Assembly: GCF_947252345.1 (NCBI RefSeq)
Contig: NZ_CAMXVC010000016.1
Span: forward strand, 1-41,198
Length of the DNA: 41,198 nt
Reading direction: 5' to 3'
Source: an uncultured Finegoldia sp.
GTDB lineage: Bacteria; Bacillota; Clostridia; Tissierellales; Peptoniphilaceae
A program made the position numbers and the translations under genes. Under the pieces are notes generated by a model that saw nothing but the letters and a program-made list of their open reading frames with translations, searched no databases and was not told the DNA's origin. This document shows, one piece after another, positions 25,132-34,039 of this stretch (position 1 is the stretch's first letter; every line of letters begins with the position of its first letter).

Positions 25132-26136
25132 TTATTTTCTTGTAGCTATAATTTTAGCTAAATCAAATACTCTCATGCTATAACCCCATTCATTGTCATA
25201 CCATGAAGCAATCTTAATCATATTTCCAAGAGCATAAGTCATATCAGCATCGAATATTGAACTTCTTTCATCACCAATTATATCTGATGATACTAGCTGG
25301 TCTTCAGAATAGCCTAATATACCCTTTAAATCACCTTCGCTAGCTTTTTTCATAGCTTGATTAACTTCATCTTTTGTAACTTCCTTTTCTAAAATAGCAG
25401 TTAAATCTGTTATAGAGCCAGTTGGTGTAGGAACGCGAACAGCAAATCCAGTCATTTTTCCTTCTAATTGAGGAAGAACTTTTCCAACAGCTTTTGCAGC
25501 ACCAGTCGTAGTTGGTATCATACTCAAAGCTGCAGCTCTAGCACGTCTTAAATCCTTGTGGTGTGCATCTTGAATATTTTGGTCATGAGTATAGGCGTGA
25601 ATTGTTGTCATTAATCCTTTTACTATTCCGAACTCGTCATCCAACACTTTAGCTATTGGAGCCAAGCAATTTGTTGTGCAAGAAGCGTTAGAAATAATAT
25701 CATCATTTTCAGGGTCATATTCCTTGTCATTAACACCTACCACAATCATTTTAACATCAGATTTTCCTGGAGCGGTTAATAAAACTTTTTTTGCACCAGC
25801 CTTTAAGTGCTTTGACAATCCTTCTCTATCTTTGAAAGCACCTGTAGAATCAATAACTAAATCTACCCCTAATTCTTTCCAGGGTAATTCTTCTGGATTT
25901 CTATTGTTTACCACAGTTATTTCTTTCTCACCAATTTTTATTTTTGAATCTGATAATACCTTTATTTCTTTATCGAAAGTACGATAAATTGAATCATATT
26001 TTAACAAATGAGCGTTTGTTTTTAAATCACTTGTAATATTCAATGCTACTAGTTCGAGATTAGGATCATTTTTTTGAACTAAAATCCTAGTTACATCTCT
26101 ACCAATCCTTCCAAAACCACTAATTGCTACTCTCAT
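25132..26136 (-). CDS. gap: Glyceraldehyde-3-phosphate dehydrogenase with altered cofactor-selective residues
   Basis: A 334-residue phosphorylating GAPDH: the Rossmann motif ISGFGRIGRDVTR, the active site SNASCTTNCLAP with Cys153, His180 in HAYTHDQ, and DLRRARAAALSMIPTTTGAA. It opens the operon for lower glycolysis. In the Bacillus-type enzyme NAD is selected by Asp32 after strand 2 (the N-D-L-T-D turn) and by Leu187-Pro188. Here the turn is N-I-T-S-D (Ile34), and the pair is Ala191-His192. All three positions are changed, which suggests relaxed or NADP-directed cofactor use. That is inference; the enzyme is otherwise complete. Confidence 0.96.
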   Translation of the reverse strand: MRVAISGFGRIGRDVTRILVQKNDPNLELVALNITSDLKTNAHLLKYDSIYRTFDKEIKVLSDSKIKIGEKEITVVNNRNPEELPWKELGVDLVIDSTGAFKDREGLSKHLKAGAKKVLLTAPGKSDVKMIVVGVNDKEYDPENDDIISNASCTTNCLAPIAKVLDDEFGIVKGLMTTIHAYTHDQNIQDAHHKDLRRARAAALSMIPTTTGAAKAVGKVLPQLEGKMTGFAVRVPTPTGSITDLTAILEKEVTKDEVNQAMKKASEGDLKGILGYSEDQLVSSDIIGDERSSIFDADMTYALGNMIKIASWYDNEWGYSMRVFDLAKIIATRK

Positions 26137-26172
26137 TTCTTCCTCCTTGAAATATTCATTTTAAATACTTTA

Positions 26173-26178
26173 ATTATA
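26173..26178 (-). promoter_or_regulatory. Possible -10 box for the gap operon
   Basis: TATAAT on the minus strand, about 35 bases before the gap ATG. No convincing -35 at 17 bases (TTCTAT). The 71-base gap after the Na/Pi cotransporter gene has no clear terminator, so the operon promoter is uncertain. Confidence 0.35.
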
Positions 26179-26207
26179 TACCCATAATTTGCAGAATAGA
26201 AACAATT

Positions 26208-27806
26208 TTAAACTTCTATGTGCAGTATATAGTTAGCTATATTTGTACAATGGTCAGAAATTCTTTCCAAATTAGATAAAATATCTAAGAAATTTACTCC
26301 TACAGTAGGGTCACATTCATTATTATTTATTCTATTAATATGATTGTGCCTGTATTTTTTTTCTAAAAAGTCTACGTTGTTTTCAATATCGGCTACTTTA
26401 GAAGCTAATGATTCATCATTCTTTTTAAATGACTTTGTCGCATCAATTATTGCATTTTCAACATTTGAATACAAATCTTTGTATTCTTCAATTGCAACTT
26501 TGCTAAAAGCTTTTTCATCATCATAAATCAATGTCACTATTCCACAAATATTTTCAACGTGGTCACCAATTCTTTCTAGGTCATTTAACATATCTTGCAT
26601 AATAAATATTTGTGTATGCTCTTCGTCAGATATAGATTTATTTGATAATTTGACCAAGTATTCAACTATGTGTTTTTCTAAATTATTAATTCTTTTTTCT
26701 TCTTCTTCGATTTTATTTCTCAGTTTTTTATTGCCCGTTGTAAAATATTCGTCAACATTTTTAAAGTTTTGATATACAACATCGCTCATTCGAATAACTT
26801 CAAGTCTAGCTTGTTCTACGGCAATCGTCGGTGTTTCTAAGATTCTATCATCAAGATATTGCAAATCTTTTGCATGCTCTTCTCCTGGAACGATTTTCAT
26901 TGCAATTTTAACTAATAGATTAGATACAGGAAGTTGCAACGCAACATTTATTAAATTAAATATAGTGTGATAATTTGCTATTTGCCTAGATGTGTTGAGC
27001 GGAGTAATCATATAAACGATATTTTGCATAATTTTATTCAAAAATAATAGAACTAATATTGTTCCAACTGCGTTGAATAGTAAATGTATTATTGCAGCTC
27101 TTTTGGCATTTTTACCGGCCCCAATTGAGGATAACAACGCTGTAGTAGTAGTACCAATATTACCACCTAATAGTAAAGGAGCAGCTTGATTAATAGTCAA
27201 TAATCCTTGTTTTCCTAATGCTTGTATCAAACCTATAGAGGCTGAAGATGATTGCACAGCTGTTGTTAAGATAAATCCAACAAAAACACCTAGAACCGGA
27301 GAATTTAACTTTAATAATGCGTTTTCAAACCATGCTTGTTTTGATAGAGGATTTAGTCCTTCACCCATTGTATTCATCCCAATAAATATCAAACCTAATC
27401 CTACAAAAACTTCTCCTAAATTTTTAATTCTATCGTCTTTTGCACTCATGTATAATAAAACACCAAATGCCACGATTAAAGGAGCGTATTTCGACACATC
27501 GAAAGCTATTATTTGTGCTGTTATTGTAGTACCAACATTAGCACCAATAATTACTCCTACTGCTTGTGTTAGTGTCATTATTCCAGCATTTACAAAGCCG
27601 ACAACCATTACTGTTGTTGCTGATGAAGATTGAATTACCATTGTAACTACAATACCTAATAAAACTCCGATATATTTGTTACGCGTTAATGAACCAACTA
27701 TTTTTTTTAATTTGTTACCTGACGATTTTTGCAGACCCTCACCCATCATTGTCATACCAAACAAGAAAAGCGCTAACCCACCTAAAACCGGAGTTATAAT
27801 TTCCAT
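26208..27806 (-). CDS. Na/Pi cotransporter family protein with PhoU-like domain
   Basis: A 532-residue membrane protein. The membrane part has the inverted repeat typical of Na/Pi-cotransporters (NptA/SLC34-like): VIQSSSATTVMVVGFVNAG followed by GANVGTT, and AVQSSSASIGLIQALG followed by GGNIGTTTTALL. From about 330 onward it is helical and PhoU-like (MLNDLERIGDHVENI and ILSNLERISDHCTNIANYI). It probably takes up phosphate with sodium, and the PhoU part may regulate it. The start lies 8 bases after trmL, which shares its promoter. Confidence 0.93.
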   Translation of the reverse strand: MEIITPVLGGLALFLFGMTMMGEGLQKSSGNKLKKIVGSLTRNKYIGVLLGIVVTMVIQSSSATTVMVVGFVNAGIMTLTQAVGVIIGANVGTTITAQIIAFDVSKYAPLIVAFGVLLYMSAKDDRIKNLGEVFVGLGLIFIGMNTMGEGLNPLSKQAWFENALLKLNSPVLGVFVGFILTTAVQSSSASIGLIQALGKQGLLTINQAAPLLLGGNIGTTTTALLSSIGAGKNAKRAAIIHLLFNAVGTILVLLFLNKIMQNIVYMITPLNTSRQIANYHTIFNLINVALQLPVSNLLVKIAMKIVPGEEHAKDLQYLDDRILETPTIAVEQARLEVIRMSDVVYQNFKNVDEYFTTGNKKLRNKIEEEEKRINNLEKHIVEYLVKLSNKSISDEEHTQIFIMQDMLNDLERIGDHVENICGIVTLIYDDEKAFSKVAIEEYKDLYSNVENAIIDATKSFKKNDESLASKVADIENNVDFLEKKYRHNHINRINNNECDPTVGVNFLDILSNLERISDHCTNIANYILHIEV

Positions 27807-27814
27807 AAAACCTC

Positions 27815-28282
27815 CTATTTTAATCCTGGAAAATCTATTTGTCTAAGTGCTTCAAACAAAATAATATTGCACGAATTAGCTAAATTTAAAGACCTGTCAA
27901 TATCCATATTCATTGGAATTTTAATAGAATGGTCTTGGTTTTGTTTAACCAATTCTTTATCTATTCCTGAAGATTCTTTTCCAAAAACAAAATAATCTCC
28001 ATCTTTATATTCAAATTCATGATAATAATGAGTAGCGAAAGTTTCTACATAAAAAACACGCTTATTGCCTTTTATAGAATTTAAGAACTCATCCATATCG
28101 TCGTGAATAACTAAATCAACCTTTTCCCAATAGTCCATTCCAGACCTTTTTAAAAGTTTATCATCTAATCTGAAACTAAATGGCCTCACTAAATGTAATC
28201 TTGAGTTTGTTAAAACGCAACTTCTGCCTATATTTCCAGTATTAGAAGGTTTTTCTGGTTCTAAGAGCACGATATTAAACAT
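27815..28282 (-). CDS. trmL: tRNA (cytidine/uridine-34-2'-O)-methyltransferase TrmL
   Basis: A 155-residue SPOUT enzyme. It starts MFNIVLLEPEKPSNTGNIGR, has FVFGKESSGIDKEL and ends in the knot IPMNMDIDRSLNLANSCNII. TrmL methylates the wobble ribose of two tRNA-Leu species in E. coli. ATG 28282 is chosen over the in-frame GTG 28288, which is part of the ribosome binding site GAGGTGA. Confidence 0.93.
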   Translation of the reverse strand: MFNIVLLEPEKPSNTGNIGRSCVLTNSRLHLVRPFSFRLDDKLLKRSGMDYWEKVDLVIHDDMDEFLNSIKGNKRVFYVETFATHYYHEFEYKDGDYFVFGKESSGIDKELVKQNQDHSIKIPMNMDIDRSLNLANSCNIILFEALRQIDFPGLK

Positions 28283-28316
28283 ATTCACCTCTTCAATTAT
28301 TTAATATTCCCATAAA

Positions 28317-28345
28317 AATATACCATAAATAAAATAGTATTTCAA
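28317..28345 (-). promoter_or_regulatory. Promoter of trmL and the Na/Pi cotransporter gene
   Basis: Minus strand TTGAAA (28340-28345) and TATATT (28317-28322), 17 bases apart, with an extended TGG before the -10. Confidence 0.75.
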
Positions 28346-28370
28346 TTTAATAAATCAATCTTTTATAAAA

Positions 28371-28405
28371 GAAAAAGCACCACCAAGAAATAAATTCTTG
28401 ATGGT
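28371..28405 (-). terminator. Intrinsic terminator after tkt
   Basis: An 11-bp stem (ACCATCAAGAA / TTCTTGGTGGT, one G-T pair, 5-base loop, 28379-28405) followed on the minus strand by GCTTTTTC, just after the tkt stop codon at 28413. Confidence 0.8.
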
Positions 28406-28412
28406 ATTTTTC

Positions 28413-30380
28413 CTATAAATATTTTTTTATTTTAGTTACAATTTGGTCAGTTGTAAAGCCAAAATATTCCATTACTTCTTCACCCGGAGCACTCATTCCA
28501 AAATCATTAATACCAATATTTAATCCATTTATGCCAGTATATTTTTGCCAGCCAAATGTCGATAAGCATTCAATACTTACTCTTTTTTCGATATTTTTAG
28601 GTATTACTTGATTTTTATAATTATCATCTTGTTTATCAAAAATTTCCTGGCTCATCATAGATACTACTTGAGTTCTAATTCCTTCTTTTTCAAGTATTTC
28701 ACTAGCGTCAATAGCTAATTTTAGTTCTGAACCAGTTGCTATAATTAACAAATCCGGAGATTCTTGTTTTTTAACAATATATCCTCCCTTTAATGCTTGT
28801 TCGTTGGTTTCTTTTAAATTAGGCAAAGTTTGTCTTGATAATACTAAAGCTGTTGGATTGCTTTTACTTTCCAATGCGATTTTATATGCCATTGCTGTCT
28901 CAAATCCATCTGCAGGTCTAATAGTGTTTAAATTAGGAATTGTTCTCAACATTGCTAATTGTTCTATAGGTTGATGAGTTGGTCCATCTTCACCTACTCC
29001 TACAGAATCATGTGTAAATATATATATTACCTGTCTATTCATCAAAGAAGATAGACGAATAGATGCTTTTAAATAATCACTAAACACTAAAAATGTTGCA
29101 CAATATGGAATCAATCCGCCATATAAACTTATTCCATTCGATATAGCTGCCATTGCGTGTTCTCTAATTCCAAATTGGAAATTTCTTCCAGTTCTATTGG
29201 AACTAGTAAATACGTCTAAACCGTCCATAAATGTTTTATTTGAAGGAGCTAAATCAGCAGAACCACCTACAACGTTTAATTGCTTATTTTTTAATCTATT
29301 TAATAAAATATACGAATATGCTCTTGTAGCTGTGTCTTTTTCAAAACTAGTAAATTCTTCTGAATCAAGGTAATTTTCGTCAATTTCTCTCGACAAGAAT
29401 TTCATTAACTTATCATACAAATCTTTATGTTTTGATTTGTAATCTTCAAACATTTTTTCCCATTTATTGTAGTAGGATTCTTTTTTTTCTATAGATTCTT
29501 TGAACAATTCTTTTACTTCTTCAGGTACGTAAAAATCTTCTTCGAAATCCAATCCTAATTTTTCTTTCAAACTTGGAATATTTTCTTGTCCAATTGGTGA
29601 ACCATGAGCTTTAGCAGAATTTTCTACAACGCTGCCATACCCGATCTTTGTTTTTATCTCAATAAATGATGGCTTGTCTGTAGTTTTGGCCATTTCTATA
29701 GATTTTTTTATCGATTCAATATCATTACCATCTTCGACAAAATAAGTATCCCAACCCAAGGCTTCGTATCTAGCTCTAACATTTTCTGAGAAAATGTTTT
29801 TAGTGTCACCTTCAATGGTTATGTTATTAGAATCGTACAAACATATTAATTTTGATAATTTTAAAGCTCCAGCAATCGAACTAGCTTCGTTTGTTATTCC
29901 TTCTTGTAAGCAACCATCTCCTACTATAGTATACGTATAGTTGTCGAAAATTTTGTGATTTTCTGTGTTAAATTGGCTTGCCATATATTCTTCAGCAATT
30001 GCCATACCTACAGCCATACTCAACCCTTGACCTAAAGGGCCAGTACTCGCATCTATTCCTTTTGTGTGATTAAATTCAGGATGACCAGGTGTTAAACTGT
30101 TTAATTGTCTGAACTGTTTTAAATCATCCATAGTCAAACCAAATCCAAATAAATGCAATATGGAATATAACATCGCTGAACCATGTCCTGCAGATAAAAT
30201 AAAACGGTCTCTGTTAATCCAATCGCTGTGTTTTGGAGAAAAATTCATTATGTCATTGTATAATGTAAATGCCATAGGACTTGCTCCTAAAGGTAATCCC
30301 GGATGTCCTGAATTTGCTTTTTGTATCATCTCTACAGATAATAATCTAATAGTATTAATTGCTAATTGTTTTTTGTCCAT
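28413..30380 (-). CDS. tkt: Transketolase
   Basis: A 655-residue thiamine-diphosphate enzyme joining the pentose phosphate pathway to glycolysis. Visible features include SGHPGLPLGASPMAFTLY, the ThDP motif VGDGCLQEG ending in SNNITIEGD, TGPLGQGLSMAVGMAIAE, and the C-terminal pyrimidine-domain GVGEDGPTHQPIEQLAMLR. Length is standard (about 650-660). It is a single-gene unit between dprA and a terminator. Confidence 0.98.
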   Translation of the reverse strand: MDKKQLAINTIRLLSVEMIQKANSGHPGLPLGASPMAFTLYNDIMNFSPKHSDWINRDRFILSAGHGSAMLYSILHLFGFGLTMDDLKQFRQLNSLTPGHPEFNHTKGIDASTGPLGQGLSMAVGMAIAEEYMASQFNTENHKIFDNYTYTIVGDGCLQEGITNEASSIAGALKLSKLICLYDSNNITIEGDTKNIFSENVRARYEALGWDTYFVEDGNDIESIKKSIEMAKTTDKPSFIEIKTKIGYGSVVENSAKAHGSPIGQENIPSLKEKLGLDFEEDFYVPEEVKELFKESIEKKESYYNKWEKMFEDYKSKHKDLYDKLMKFLSREIDENYLDSEEFTSFEKDTATRAYSYILLNRLKNKQLNVVGGSADLAPSNKTFMDGLDVFTSSNRTGRNFQFGIREHAMAAISNGISLYGGLIPYCATFLVFSDYLKASIRLSSLMNRQVIYIFTHDSVGVGEDGPTHQPIEQLAMLRTIPNLNTIRPADGFETAMAYKIALESKSNPTALVLSRQTLPNLKETNEQALKGGYIVKKQESPDLLIIATGSELKLAIDASEILEKEGIRTQVVSMMSQEIFDKQDDNYKNQVIPKNIEKRVSIECLSTFGWQKYTGINGLNIGINDFGMSAPGEEVMEYFGFTTDQIVTKIKKYL

Positions 30381-30409
30381 ATCATTGCTCCTCTTTAAAA
30401 TTCAAATTT

Positions 30410-30438
30410 ATTATATCATATTATACGATTTAACTTAA
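30410..30438 (-). promoter_or_regulatory. Probable promoter of tkt
   Basis: Minus strand TTAAGT (30433-30438) and TATAAT (30410-30415), 17 bases apart. The -35 lies in the last codons of dprA. Confidence 0.45.
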
Positions 30439-31500
30439 TGAGTATTTGCTACCAACATCAACAACTATACCTAAAAGTTCCATTTTCGTTAGACTCATAA
30501 GAACTTCCGAAATATCATAGTTTAACTTAAGTGATAATTCATCAGGTGAATTTGGAGATTGTTTTAATAAATTAACTATTTGCGACTCAATCTCGTTCAA
30601 ATCATAATCAATTTTTGGCTTTGCAATAAATTTATCTTGAAATTCCGGAATTTGACTAATAATATCTGTTATATCATTCAATAGAAATGCACCATCTTTA
30701 ATTAATTGGTTAGTTCCCGTAGAATAAACTGAAGTTATATTCCCTGGAACAGCAAAAATTTCTCTACCTTGTGACAAAGCATATGATGATGTAATTAAAG
30801 TTCCACTTTTTTCTTTTGCCTCTATAACAACTGTTGCAAGTGATAAACCGGATATAATTCTGTTTCTAAATGGAAAATTAAATGGAAGTGGCTGTATTCC
30901 GAAAGGATATTCACTAATAATAACACCATTATTAGAGTCAATCATATCTTGAAATAATCTAAAATTGCTTTTTGGATAAATTTGGTCGATTCCACATCCC
31001 AAAACCCCAATTGTTTTATTATTATTTTCAAGAGCTGTCTGATGTGATATTTTATCAATTCCTAATGCCAAACCACTTATTACAGGTATTTTGTATTGAG
31101 AGATTTCCGATACAAATTTTTTACAAGAATAAGAGCCATATTGTGAACATTTTCTAGCACCTACAAATGCAACTGAATTATCGTAATCTTCTGACAAATC
31201 ACCTTTGTAATATAATGTAAAAGGTGGATCAGATATGTTTAACAATCTTTTAGGATATTTTTTATCGCCGTAAGTGGTGTATTTAATATTATTTTTCCAT
31301 AACTTTTCTTTATATGTATTTAAGTCATATTTTGGCAAATATTTATTTAAAAAGTTATAAATCTTAGGTTCAATATCCATCATTTTTTTTACTTTATCGT
31401 ATTTTAAATCATCAAATGTTTCGTATTTATCCAATATCAAATTAATCCAATTATAGTTAATATTAGTACTACTCAAAAATAGCAATAATTCAGAATCCAT
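30430..31500 (-). CDS. dprA: DNA processing protein DprA (Smf)
   Basis: A 356-residue protein with a helical N-terminal region, then the Rossmann domain that binds single-stranded DNA: VAFVGARKCSQYG, then VISGLALGIDKISHQTALE, GVLGCGIDQIYP and GTLITSSYALSQGREIFAVP, with NQLIKDGAFLLND. It ends in a winged-helix domain (about 300-356). DprA loads RecA on incoming single strands in transformation. Together with comEC in the same window it supports a transformation pathway. No clear terminator follows before tkt. Confidence 0.95.
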   Translation of the reverse strand: MDSELLLFLSSTNINYNWINLILDKYETFDDLKYDKVKKMMDIEPKIYNFLNKYLPKYDLNTYKEKLWKNNIKYTTYGDKKYPKRLLNISDPPFTLYYKGDLSEDYDNSVAFVGARKCSQYGSYSCKKFVSEISQYKIPVISGLALGIDKISHQTALENNNKTIGVLGCGIDQIYPKSNFRLFQDMIDSNNGVIISEYPFGIQPLPFNFPFRNRIISGLSLATVVIEAKEKSGTLITSSYALSQGREIFAVPGNITSVYSTGTNQLIKDGAFLLNDITDIISQIPEFQDKFIAKPKIDYDLNEIESQIVNLLKQSPNSPDELSLKLNYDISEVLMSLTKMELLGIVVDVGSKYSLS

Positions 31501-31550
31501 TTTATCCCTCTTTTCTATACTTATAGGATAACATTTAATAGAGTATTTTG

Positions 31551-31591
31551 AAATAAAAAAGTCGACTATTTTTTATTCAAAATAATCGACT
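31551..31591 (-). terminator. Terminator after the L,D-transpeptidase gene
   Basis: A long stem pairing AGTCGATTATTTT with AAAATAGTCGACT, with one wobble, followed on the minus strand by TTTTTTATTT, about 6 bases after the stop codon of the L,D-transpeptidase gene. Confidence 0.8.
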
Positions 31592-31596
31592 AAAAT

Positions 31597-33006
31597 TTAA
31601 TATATAATTACTGGCATTCCATTTTGTGCTGTATTGTAAATTTCTTTTACTTTTCTTATAGGAGTGTTAATACATCCGTGACTTCCAGCACCTCTGTATA
31701 TTTGTCCACCATACGCGACTCTAGCTTTTGTATCATGAATACCTACACCCGTATAATCTATTTGCATCCAATAGTCAACGTGAACTTTGTATTTGGTTCC
31801 GTCTGGATTATCACCTCTTAAAAATCTGTCTTTTTCTTTTGACCAAATTTCAAATAGCCCAGTTGGTGTGGCGTGATTTATTGATGGGTCTCCTGTAACA
31901 ACAGGTGTATCAAGAACTAATTTTCCATTACGATAGTACCACATATGTTGAGCACTAAGACTTATCTCTATATAAGTGTTGCCTAAAATACCGTTATTAC
32001 GACTTTTTCTGGTGTAAACAAGTTCGCTATCGATGGTTTTGCCATGCATTAAGGCATCTGTAATCAATGCCACAGTTTTTTTCTTGTTGATTTCATTTCC
32101 AAAAACTTTTGCGTCAACTTTGATGTTTTTGCCATTATGAGTAGTGAAATCAAACTTTTTACCAGTAACTTCATATTTAGACTTCAATTCATCAACAAAG
32201 ATTCTCACTTTTTTATTTTCAAATTTGTAATTTTCATCAAGAAATATCGAGTTATCTTCAATTTTTTGTGATTGTCCATCTGGAAGTTTCAAAGTTATTG
32301 AAGCTTTTGCGATATTTTCGAGTTCTTGTTTGTTGGGCTCAAGAGCTTTAGCTGTTACATCGGGATTAAAATATTCTGATGACAATTTAATTTCATCTTT
32401 ATTTTCATTAAATCCTTTTATAACGGAATTTAAAACTTTATCTATGTCAAGTTTATTCCCTAACTCTTCAGGTTTAATAACAGCTTTATTATTTTCAAAT
32501 AAAAGCTGAGCGTTTTTTGGAGCTTTTACATTTTTAAATAATTCAGATTTTTTTAAAGTATTTTTTAACATTTCTGAATTTACTGATTTTTTCACTTTTA
32601 CATCAGTTTCGCTTCCCTTTATGAGTTCAATTGGCCAGAGAAATCCGTTTTGAATATAAACTTGATTTTCAAGCGGAATTTGTTTTAATCCAGAATCATT
32701 ATTATTGATTTTTATGGTTTTATTATCTCTACCAATAATCGTTGTTGTTTCTTCATCGAATATGTTAGCTACTTCAGAAATTTTTCTTAAACCAAGACTA
32801 GTTCCATTAATCTTTGCATTTGGATAAGTCATTATGCTAAAAAATATAGAAATTACAAAGTATATTCCAAGAACAAAAGATACTATCCAAATCCAAGTAT
32901 GTGATTTTTTGGATGATTTAGGTTTGCAAATACTGTTACTCTTTGAAGAATTATAGCCTTTATTTTCTTTATGTTTGTTATTATCTTCATCAAACATATT
33001 TTTCAA
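31597..33006 (-). CDS. Membrane-anchored L,D-transpeptidase (YkuD domain)
   Basis: 469 residues. A hydrophilic cytoplasmic start (1-36), one membrane span (about 37-60: HTWIWIVSFVLGIYFVISIF), a long extracellular part with repeat-like beta domains resembling peptidoglycan-binding domains of this family (about 65-320), and a C-terminal YkuD domain. The latter shows GVGIHDT and the catalytic SHGCINTP with His443 and Cys445. It would make 3-3 cross-links or attach proteins to the wall. The start is a TTG (33006), supported by AGGTGAT at 5-base spacing; the next ATG is nine bases later at poor spacing. Confidence 0.93.
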   Translation of the reverse strand: MKNMFDEDNNKHKENKGYNSSKSNSICKPKSSKKSHTWIWIVSFVLGIYFVISIFFSIMTYPNAKINGTSLGLRKISEVANIFDEETTTIIGRDNKTIKINNNDSGLKQIPLENQVYIQNGFLWPIELIKGSETDVKVKKSVNSEMLKNTLKKSELFKNVKAPKNAQLLFENNKAVIKPEELGNKLDIDKVLNSVIKGFNENKDEIKLSSEYFNPDVTAKALEPNKQELENIAKASITLKLPDGQSQKIEDNSIFLDENYKFENKKVRIFVDELKSKYEVTGKKFDFTTHNGKNIKVDAKVFGNEINKKKTVALITDALMHGKTIDSELVYTRKSRNNGILGNTYIEISLSAQHMWYYRNGKLVLDTPVVTGDPSINHATPTGLFEIWSKEKDRFLRGDNPDGTKYKVHVDYWMQIDYTGVGIHDTKARVAYGGQIYRGAGSHGCINTPIRKVKEIYNTAQNGMPVIIY

Positions 33007-33039
33007 GTTATCACCTACTAAAAATTATTTTGTAATAAA

Positions 33040-33068
33040 ATGATATCACAAAAGCAACAAAATGATAA
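33040..33068 (-). promoter_or_regulatory. Probable promoter of the L,D-transpeptidase gene
   Basis: Minus strand TTATCA (33063-33068) and TATCAT (33040-33045), 17 bases apart, 34 bases before the TTG start. The two genes here are divergent, with 201 bases between them. Confidence 0.55.
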
Positions 33069-33124
33069 GCAAATTTTAATAATAAAAATTAAAATATAGT
33101 TAGCACTTATCAGTTAATGTGTTT

Positions 33125-33184
33125 TTAATTTAATTAACAATGTTTCTATTTAAAAATTTACAAAATGATGTATAATTAAATTAA
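33125..33184 (+). promoter_or_regulatory. Promoter region of the PPDK operon with an inverted repeat
   Basis: TATAAT at 33171-33176, 31 bases before the start codon of the PPDK regulator gene; no good -35. A 12-bp inverted repeat (TTAATTTAATTA at 33125-33136, TAATTAAATTAA at 33173-33184) has its right arm over the -10. In so AT-rich a region it could be chance, but its position would suit an operator. Confidence 0.4.
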
Positions 33185-33207
33185 TAATACATTTAAAGGG
33201 GTGAATT

Positions 33208-34026
33208 ATGGAAAAAATAAATCTGGTAGTTTTGTCGGATTCTACCGGGGACACAGGAGACCAAATTGCAAGAGCTGCATTGGCTCAGTTTGATATTACC
33301 TGTGATAATGCTGAATTTCACTTATTTGGACATATCCGATCTATTGAGCATCTTAATTCTACATTAAATAAATGTTTAGAACTGGACAATATTATCATAT
33401 ATTATAGTTTAGTTGAGGAAAGTTTGATCGATAGTTTGAAAAAATTCTGTGATATGCACAACATTTTATCTGTTGATGTTTTAACACCATCAATTGTTGC
33501 TATTCAAAGATTAACCAAACGCTCCCCAGCTACAAATCCAGGTGCATTGAGAAAATTAGATGAACACTATTTTAAAAGAATTGATGCCATAGAATTTGCT
33601 GTTAGATATGATGATGGAAAAGATCCAAGAGGTGTTAAGAGAGCCGATATTACAATTATTGGTGTATCAAGAACTTCTAAAACTCCACTATCAATGTATC
33701 TAGCAAATAAGCATTATAAAGTTTGCAATATTCCACTTGTTCCAGAGTCACCAGTTCCTAAAGAACTTTTTGAAATAGAACCAAAAAGAGTCATAGGTCT
33801 TACTAATTCTCCTGATAAATTAAATAAAATCAGGAAGGAAAGGCTTAAATCAATGGGATTACCAACTGAGAGTTCTTACTCTGATTTAGGTAGAATACTT
33901 GATGAACTTGACCACGCTGAAAAAATTATGAAAAAAATTGGATGTCCAATCATAAATGTTTCTGACCGTGCTATTGAAGAAACAGCTGAAATTATTATCA
34001 GACATCTGAAAAAAATGAATGATTAA
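33208..34026 (+). CDS. Pyruvate, phosphate dikinase regulatory protein (kinase/phosphotransferase)
   Basis: A 272-residue DUF299 protein. It carries the P-loop GVSRTSKTP (152-160) and the surrounding family text NIPLVPESPVPKELFEI, SPDKLNKIRKERL and GCPIINVSDRAIEETAEII. This family inactivates PPDK by ADP-dependent phosphorylation of a threonine next to its catalytic His and reactivates it by phosphorolysis. Its target is encoded 13 bases downstream, confirming the PPDK rather than the PEP-synthase subfamily. SD AAAGGGGTG precedes ATG. Confidence 0.95.
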   Translation: MEKINLVVLSDSTGDTGDQIARAALAQFDITCDNAEFHLFGHIRSIEHLNSTLNKCLELDNIIIYYSLVEESLIDSLKKFCDMHNILSVDVLTPSIVAIQRLTKRSPATNPGALRKLDEHYFKRIDAIEFAVRYDDGKDPRGVKRADITIIGVSRTSKTPLSMYLANKHYKVCNIPLVPESPVPKELFEIEPKRVIGLTNSPDKLNKIRKERLKSMGLPTESSYSDLGRILDELDHAEKIMKKIGCPIINVSDRAIEETAEIIIRHLKKMND

Positions 34027-34039
34027 AAGGAGTTTTTAA

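Noticed and set aside
33100..33108. TTAGCACTT resembling a CIRCE half-site before the PPDK regulator gene
   Set aside because: No right arm at the required 9-base spacing; a single half-site of this length is expected by chance in AT-rich DNA.
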